A stretch of 10,014 bases of DNA. It comes from Ilumatobacteraceae bacterium. GTDB lineage: Bacteria > Actinomycetota > Acidimicrobiia > Acidimicrobiales > Ilumatobacteraceae. Below are positions 6,733 to 10,014 of the stretch, in pieces (the stretch's first letter is position 1; each line of letters opens with the position of its first letter). The position numbers were made by a program, and so were the translations under genes. The DNA lies in NCBI GenBank assembly GCA_016650435.1, contig JAENVT010000287.1, positions 1 through 10,014 of the forward strand, given 5' to 3'. A model generated the notes under the pieces. The model worked only from the letters and a program-made list of their open reading frames with translations, did no database searches and was not told the origin of the DNA.

Positions 6733-6758
6733 ATTGTAACGACGTGTAACCGTACAAT
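6733..6758. promoter_or_regulatory. Back-to-back divergent -10 elements for erpA and mrp with internal GTAAC direct repeat
   Basis: ATTGTA (6733-6738) is TACAAT on the minus strand and serves as candidate -10 for erpA. TACAAT (6753-6758) on the plus strand is the candidate -10 for mrp and ends 7 nt before its GTG. Together they form an inverted repeat of 6-bp arms around 14 bp. With a 17-bp spacer each -35 region would fall on or beside the -10 of the opposite promoter, so the two polymerase footprints overlap. Between the arms GTAAC occurs twice in direct orientation (6737-6741 and 6747-6751), one helical turn apart, which could be an operator. The binding factor is unknown. Confidence 0.45.
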
Positions 6759-6765
6759 TGGTGTT

Positions 6766-7956
6766 GTGATTCCCAGCCCGCCGGACGTCGAAACGGTTAC
6801 CGCGCTCCTGCGATCTGTCATTGATCCCGAACTGGGCGCCGACATCGTCACGCTGGGCATGGTTCCATCGATCACAGTGGCCGAAGATGGCGTGGTCACG
6901 GTGGGTGTGAAGCTGACGATCGGCGGCTGCCCGCTACGGGCTCAGATCAAAAAGGACGTCGAGACCAGGGTGGCAGTGCATCCCGGTGTGACAAAGGTCA
7001 AGATCGACTGGGGTGAGATGTCCTCCGAGGAGCGCTCGGACGTGATGCTCAAAGCCCGATGGAACGCACGCGAGAACGCACCAAACACCGAGGTGCCGGC
7101 ATCCACTCGAATCCTGGCGGTCGCCAGCGGTAAAGGTGGGGTCGGCAAGTCGTCGGTCACCGTCAACTTGGCGGCGGCGGTTGCCGCGGTCGGGTTCACC
7201 GTGGGCGTGCTCGACGCCGACATTTGGGGCTTCTCTGTGCCGCGACTGCTCGGCATCGACGATCGACTCGAGGCCGAGGCCGTCGATGGTCACGACAAGC
7301 CGATGATCATTCCACGCACTCTGCCGATAGGGCGCGGCATGCTCAAGGTTGTCAGCACCGGATTTCTGGTCGAAGAAGACACCGCGCTGATGTGGCGAGG
7401 CTTGATGCTCAACAAGGCGGTCGAACAGTTCCTTCGCGATGTTCATTGGGGCGAACTCGACTATCTGTTCATCGACATGCCACCCGGTACCGGCGACGTG
7501 CAGATGGGTTTGGCGCGGATGTTGCCGCGCACCGACCTGCTGATCGTCACCACTCCGGCGATTGCTGCGCAGAAGGTCGCGGCACGCGCAGCCGACATGG
7601 CCAGGCGCAGTTTCCTGCGGGTGTGCGGCGTGATCGAAAACATGTCGTCATTCACCTGCGAGCACGGCGTCGAATACCCGCTGTTCGGTACGGGCGGGGG
7701 TCAGGTCTTGGCCGACGAGATCGGTGTCGAACTACTCGGTCGCGTGCCGCTCGAACCCGCTGTTTCGGCTGGCGGAGACTCCGGCCGGCCGGTAGCGATC
7801 GATGGCGCCGGTTTGGCGGCCAACGAGTTCCGGGCAATCGCTCGCAAGATCATCGACGAGGTCGCTCCGCCGGTCAACATGGCGGGCTGCTCTGCGCGCA
7901 TGTTGACGCTTGCGGCTGCGGCACTCGATGCGGCTGATCAGTCCAAGTCGGCCTGA
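6766..7956 (+). CDS. mrp: Mrp/ApbC/NBP35-type P-loop Fe-S cluster carrier ATPase
   Basis: This 396-aa protein has an N-terminal MIP18-like (DUF59) domain at about 6-80 (SVIDPELGADIVTLG, then TIGGCPL with Cys55). A P-loop ATPase of the Mrp/ApbC family follows, with the deviant Walker A SGKGGVGKSS at 121-130, LDADIWGFSVPRLLG at 149-163 and DMPPGTGDVQ at 237-246. Family members bind a 4Fe-4S cluster as dimers and transfer it to target enzymes. The usual C-terminal CXXC after ENMS is CEHG here: Cys298 is kept, but the second Cys is Gly301. Start GTG 6766 is chosen because it begins the DUF59 domain and follows a -10 hexamer by 7 nt. A TTG at 6724 would place the N-terminus inside the promoter region. 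The gene is divergent from erpA and convergent with the Nudix gene, 16 nt away. Confidence 0.92.
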   Translation: MIPSPPDVETVTALLRSVIDPELGADIVTLGMVPSITVAEDGVVTVGVKLTIGGCPLRAQIKKDVETRVAVHPGVTKVKIDWGEMSSEERSDVMLKARWNARENAPNTEVPASTRILAVASGKGGVGKSSVTVNLAAAVAAVGFTVGVLDADIWGFSVPRLLGIDDRLEAEAVDGHDKPMIIPRTLPIGRGMLKVVSTGFLVEEDTALMWRGLMLNKAVEQFLRDVHWGELDYLFIDMPPGTGDVQMGLARMLPRTDLLIVTTPAIAAQKVAARAADMARRSFLRVCGVIENMSSFTCEHGVEYPLFGTGGGQVLADEIGVELLGRVPLEPAVSAGGDSGRPVAIDGAGLAANEFRAIARKIIDEVAPPVNMAGCSARMLTLAAAALDAADQSKSA

Positions 7957-7972
7957 TCACTGCACGTCGCCG

Positions 7973-8719
7973 CTATTCCAAGTCGTCATAGTCAGGGTCG
8001 TCCGGCATCGCAATCCCACGCACGCGGCCAGTCGAGTCTCTGCGCAGCTTCGGCATGATCGCGGTTGGTTGGCCGAGGCGCCGTGCTGCGGCGATCGCCG
8101 ACGCGACATCATCGTGCGCTCCGACGAATTCGAGGTTCTTGATCGTCGGGGGCATCATCGTCAGCTCACCCTGTTCGTGTTGACGTAAGGCATCTCGCGG
8201 TCTCACCCACGCGCTGGCGATGGTCTCGTTGTCGTCGTGTCTCGAGGACTGCTCGAGCGGAGCGACGGCGATGAAGAAGCGGGTGTCGAAACGCCTCGAC
8301 GACTCGCCCACCGGCGTGATCCAGTGGCTCACCCAGACCAAGTCGTCGATGGCCGGAAGCAGCCGGTGTGCTTCGCACAAGGCGCGAAGGTCGACGTCGC
8401 CGTCGTAGACCGCCTGTCGGTGGGCGAGGGCGGGATGGCCGTCGGCCACCATCGCCCCGTTCGCGTCGGTGGCCAGTAGAACTCCTGCCTCTTCGTAGCA
8501 CTCGCGAATGGCGGCGACGACGTAGCCCTCGTCACCACTTCCATCTGCGGCGTCGACTTTGCCGCCGGGAAAGACGTACATGCCACCGGCAAACGCGGCC
8601 GCAGTTGTGCGTCGCAGCATGAATACTTCGATGCCCTCTGGGGTGTCGCGTAGGAGCATCACTGTTGCTGCCGGCTTGGCTTGGACGGCCGGTTCGGTGG
8701 GGGGTTCGGCTGGGGCCAT
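7973..8719 (-). CDS. Nudix hydrolase (NUDT7/NUDT19-like)
   Basis: This 248-aa protein has a Nudix domain at about 15-190. The Nudix box is present as FPGGKVDAADG followed by E64, a 7-residue spacer and RECYEEAGV (Arg72, Glu73, Glu76, Glu77), matching the E-X7-RE-X2-EE-X-G-U core that binds the catalytic Mg2+ or Mn2+. The segment between GGK and the first Glu is longer than in the canonical box, as in the NUDT7/NUDT19 group, some of which cleave CoA. Substrates of the wider family are nucleoside diphosphates linked to another moiety; here the substrate is unknown. A C-terminal extension of about 60 residues ends in acidic DDPDYDDLE. ATG 8719 is chosen: an Ala/Pro/Glu-rich start then the first strand AATVMLLRD. 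The frame is open to 8857, but that overlaps orn. No Shine-Dalgarno is visible; TACCGT (minus, 8733-8728) ends 8 nt before the ATG, suggesting a leaderless mRNA. Confidence 0.87.
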   Translation of the reverse strand: MAPAEPPTEPAVQAKPAATVMLLRDTPEGIEVFMLRRTTAAAFAGGMYVFPGGKVDAADGSGDEGYVVAAIRECYEEAGVLLATDANGAMVADGHPALAHRQAVYDGDVDLRALCEAHRLLPAIDDLVWVSHWITPVGESSRRFDTRFFIAVAPLEQSSRHDDNETIASAWVRPRDALRQHEQGELTMMPPTIKNLEFVGAHDDVASAIAAARRLGQPTAIMPKLRRDSTGRVRGIAMPDDPDYDDLE

Positions 8720-8743
8720 CGCGGCCGACGGTAACGCATTGCG

Positions 8744-8749
8744 TAGTGT
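8744..8749 (+). promoter_or_regulatory. Candidate -10 element (TAGTGT) of orn
   Basis: TAGTGT fits TANNNT and ends 7 nt before the orn GTG, the same spacing as for mrp. A leaderless transcript is predicted, and there is no Shine-Dalgarno. The whole divergent Nudix/orn intergenic region is only 37 bp, so the two promoters must overlap. Confidence 0.42.
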
Positions 8750-8756
8750 TCTGGCC

Positions 8757-9377
8757 GTGCTGGTATGGATGGATCTGGAGATGACAGGTCTCGACCCTGC
8801 TCGCCACGTGATCGTCGAGATCGCCACATTGGTGACCGACGACCTGTTGAACGTCATCGCCGAGGGTCCGGATCTCGTTGTGCATCAAGACGATGCGGCG
8901 CTGGCCGAAATGGATGACGTGGTTGTCGAGATGCACACGAAGAGCGGATTGCTCGACGCGATTCGCAGTTCGACGATGTCGCTTGCTGACGCCGGCGCGC
9001 AAACCTTGGAGTTCATCAAACAGCATGTCACCGAGGCACGGCGCGTGCCGTTGTGTGGCAATTCGATCGGCATGGATCGACGATTCCTTGCTGCATACCT
9101 GCCGGAGATCGAGGAGTACCTGCACTATCGAAGTGTGGATGTCAGCACGGTCAAGGAGTTGGTCAAGCGGTGGTATCCGGCACTGAACAGCGGTCGGCCG
9201 CGCAAGGCCGGCTCACATCGCGCCATGGACGACGTAATCGAGAGCGTCGCGGAGATGAATTTCTATCGCGAGCATGTGTTCGTGCACGAGGTTCCCTCGT
9301 CGGCCGCGGCGGTCGTGTCCGATGCGCCCGATTTCCCGGAGCCGACGCCTACGGAGCATTCGCCCGAATCCAGCTGA
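8757..9377 (+). CDS. orn: Oligoribonuclease (DEDDh 3'-5' exonuclease)
   Basis: This 206-aa protein is an Orn exonuclease, which degrades 2-5 nt RNAs (mainly dinucleotides, including pGpG from c-di-GMP) to mononucleotides in the cytoplasm. Motif I is WMDLEMTGLDP with Asp6 and Glu8. Motif II is GNSIGMDRRFL with Asp107. Motif III is SHRAMDD with His154 and Asp159. The segments YRSVDVSTVKEL and RWYPAL are also typical. Length is slightly above that of E. coli Orn because of a Pro/Glu/Ser-rich tail after residue 180. GTG 8757 is chosen because actinobacterial Orn proteins begin (M)LVWMDLEMTG; the frame is open upstream to 8559, but that is antisense to the Nudix gene. The last 29 nt overlap the 3' end of the convergent zinc-ribbon gene. 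Confidence 0.95.
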   Translation: MLVWMDLEMTGLDPARHVIVEIATLVTDDLLNVIAEGPDLVVHQDDAALAEMDDVVVEMHTKSGLLDAIRSSTMSLADAGAQTLEFIKQHVTEARRVPLCGNSIGMDRRFLAAYLPEIEEYLHYRSVDVSTVKELVKRWYPALNSGRPRKAGSHRAMDDVIESVAEMNFYREHVFVHEVPSSAAAVVSDAPDFPEPTPTEHSPESS

Positions 9378-9870
9378 GCGCGTCGGCGGGAGGAAGCCGT
9401 AGCTCGTCGATGTCGTCGAGCAACGATCGAAGACGCGCGAGCTCATTCGACGCGCTAATGCCGTATCGCAGCGGGGTGGAGTCGGTGATGGTCGCGCAGG
9501 TGCGACAAGCCCGACGATGCATGACGCTGAAGTGCTGACCGGTCAATGCCGGCACGAGAACGCCGCACAACGTTTCGCGCCGACGGCCTTCTGGCCGCAC
9601 GCTGGTGCGAAGTGCATGCGACTTGCCCTTCGGTCCGATCGAGCCGCCCCGCTCGTAACCGGTACCCGACCAGGCGTCGCCGTTCAACTGACCAGGCAGC
9701 GGACGAACGGTGCGTTGATGCTCGAACCCGTGGCGGTGTTCGTAGGCCCGCTGACGGCAGGCGTGGTTGCAGTACAGGCGTGGGCGGCCCGGCCGGCAGG
9801 CGATGACGAACTCGGTGGCACACCACGCGCACGGGCGATGCGTGGGGCGGGGTTGGAAGATGCGAGTCAT
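9349..9870 (-). CDS. Cysteine-rich zinc-ribbon-like protein of unknown function
   Basis: This is a 173-aa basic protein that I cannot assign to a named family. The N-terminus has CAWC (Cys14, Cys17), Cys25, and YCNHACRQRAYEHR (Cys34, Cys38), a CXXC...CXXXC arrangement resembling the 'GRPRRYCS.ACRQRAY' zinc-binding modules of small actinobacterial proteins. The C-terminal part has a second possible metal site: LCG (Cys102), His119 and CRTC (Cys122, Cys125). The middle is Gly/Arg/Ser-rich, and the last 35 residues look helical (NELARLRSLLDDIDELRL). Nucleic-acid binding is plausible but inferred. ATG 9870 is used; TAGAAC (minus, 9883-9878), an imperfect -10, ends 7 nt upstream. The frame has no stop up to the window edge (48 further codons, Gly/Arg-rich), so a longer protein cannot be excluded, although no start codon is seen in that stretch. 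Confidence 0.65.
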   Translation of the reverse strand: MTRIFQPRPTHRPCAWCATEFVIACRPGRPRLYCNHACRQRAYEHRHGFEHQRTVRPLPGQLNGDAWSGTGYERGGSIGPKGKSHALRTSVRPEGRRRETLCGVLVPALTGQHFSVMHRRACRTCATITDSTPLRYGISASNELARLRSLLDDIDELRLPPADALSWIRANAP

Positions 9871-9940
9871 TGTGAACGTTCTACGCCGGGGGTGTAATAC
9901 GGATGAGGAAATTGTTCCTTTCTCCCCGGCAATCCACGCC

Positions 9941-10014
9941 CGCCCTCGCCCCCTCGCCGCCTCGTCCGCCCTCGCCCCTCTGCTCCGCCTTCGCCCACCC
10001 TCGCCCCTCCCGCC
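9941..10014. repeat. C-rich low-complexity tract with degenerate CTCGCC repeats and a G-quadruplex-type motif on the minus strand
   Basis: The plus strand is almost pure C/T/G with very few A. CTCGCC recurs at 9945, 9953, 9971 and 10000, with a TTCGCC variant at 9990; spacing is irregular (8-19 nt). On the minus strand runs of 3, 3, 4 and 3 G, separated by 1, 3 and 1 nt, cover 10011-9994, which satisfies the usual G3+N1-7 quadruplex pattern. The tract lies upstream of the zinc-ribbon gene and continues to the window edge. Read in frame with that gene the minus strand would encode a Gly/Arg/Ala-rich segment; I favour a non-coding reading. Confidence 0.6.

Noticed and set aside
6737..6751. GTAAC-N5-GTAAC as a GlnR box in the erpA/mrp region.
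   Set aside because: The GlnR consensus as I know it is GTnAC-N6-GAAAC; spacing and second half-site differ, and the flanking genes are Fe-S rather than nitrogen genes. It is kept only as an unspecified direct repeat.
7933..7980. Possible bidirectional terminator between mrp and the Nudix gene (CTGATCAG palindrome, repeated CCAAGTCG).
   Set aside because: The stem is only 4 bp, has no adjacent T run, and falls inside the coding ends of the two genes.
9874..9881. Palindrome GAACGTTC just upstream of the zinc-ribbon gene, considered as a LexA/SOS box.
   Set aside because: The actinobacterial SOS box needs GAAC-N4-GTTC; here the half-sites abut without a spacer. An 8-bp palindrome is likely by chance.
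1..10014. A defence island, prophage, transposon, CRISPR array or biosynthetic cluster.
   Set aside because: No transposase, integrase, nuclease-helicase set, phage gene, spaced repeats or assembly-line enzyme is seen on either strand; the genes present are recognisable housekeeping or metabolic types with similar codon use.

Overview
The window looks like ordinary core chromosome of a high-GC actinobacterium, possibly of the Acidimicrobiia/Ilumatobacter kind. The phylum rests on an orphan GlnR-type regulator, an Orn that starts directly at its catalytic motif, Tat-exported lipoproteins and frequent GTG starts; the class is only a guess. Nearly every base is coding, genes overlap or lie a few bases apart, and I see no tRNA, rRNA, IS element, phage gene, CRISPR array or sign of recent transfer.

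Layout. (1) 1-802, plus: the tail of a glutamine synthetase, followed 4 nt later by a GlnR-like nitrogen regulator with a degenerate receiver domain. (2) 814-5435, minus, transcribed from right to left: ridA, a 51-aa membrane protein, a PLP-dependent group II decarboxylase, an 8-oxoguanine deaminase-like amidohydrolase, a GDT1/UPF0016 cation transporter and, after 37 nt, a Tat lipoprotein of the SGNH-hydrolase family. The first five are joined by overlaps or gaps of a few bases and look like one translationally coupled operon. (3) 5490-6344, plus: a Tat lipoprotein with a thioredoxin-like domain, divergent from ridA. (4) 6370-7956: erpA (minus) and mrp/apbC (plus), two Fe-S cluster assembly or carrier genes sharing one short divergent promoter region. 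(5) 7973-9377: a Nudix hydrolase (minus) divergent from oligoribonuclease orn (plus). (6) 9349-9870, minus: a cysteine-rich zinc-ribbon-like protein of unknown function whose 3' end overlaps that of orn. (7) 9941-10014: a low-complexity C-rich tract whose minus strand carries a G-quadruplex-type motif.

Themes. Nitrogen metabolism recurs: glutamine synthetase with GlnR, then RidA, an amino-acid decarboxylase and a purine deaminase. Fe-S biogenesis is the second theme. A third is regulatory architecture: several genes have a TANNNT -10 hexamer ending 5-8 nt before the start codon and no Shine-Dalgarno, as expected for leaderless mRNAs, whereas erpA in the same intergenic region has a strong AGGAGGA site.

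I found no convincing new defence, mobile or biosynthetic system. The items most worth follow-up are the interlocked erpA/mrp promoters, the ridA-to-gdt1 operon with its small membrane protein, and the zinc-ribbon protein with the G-rich tract upstream.
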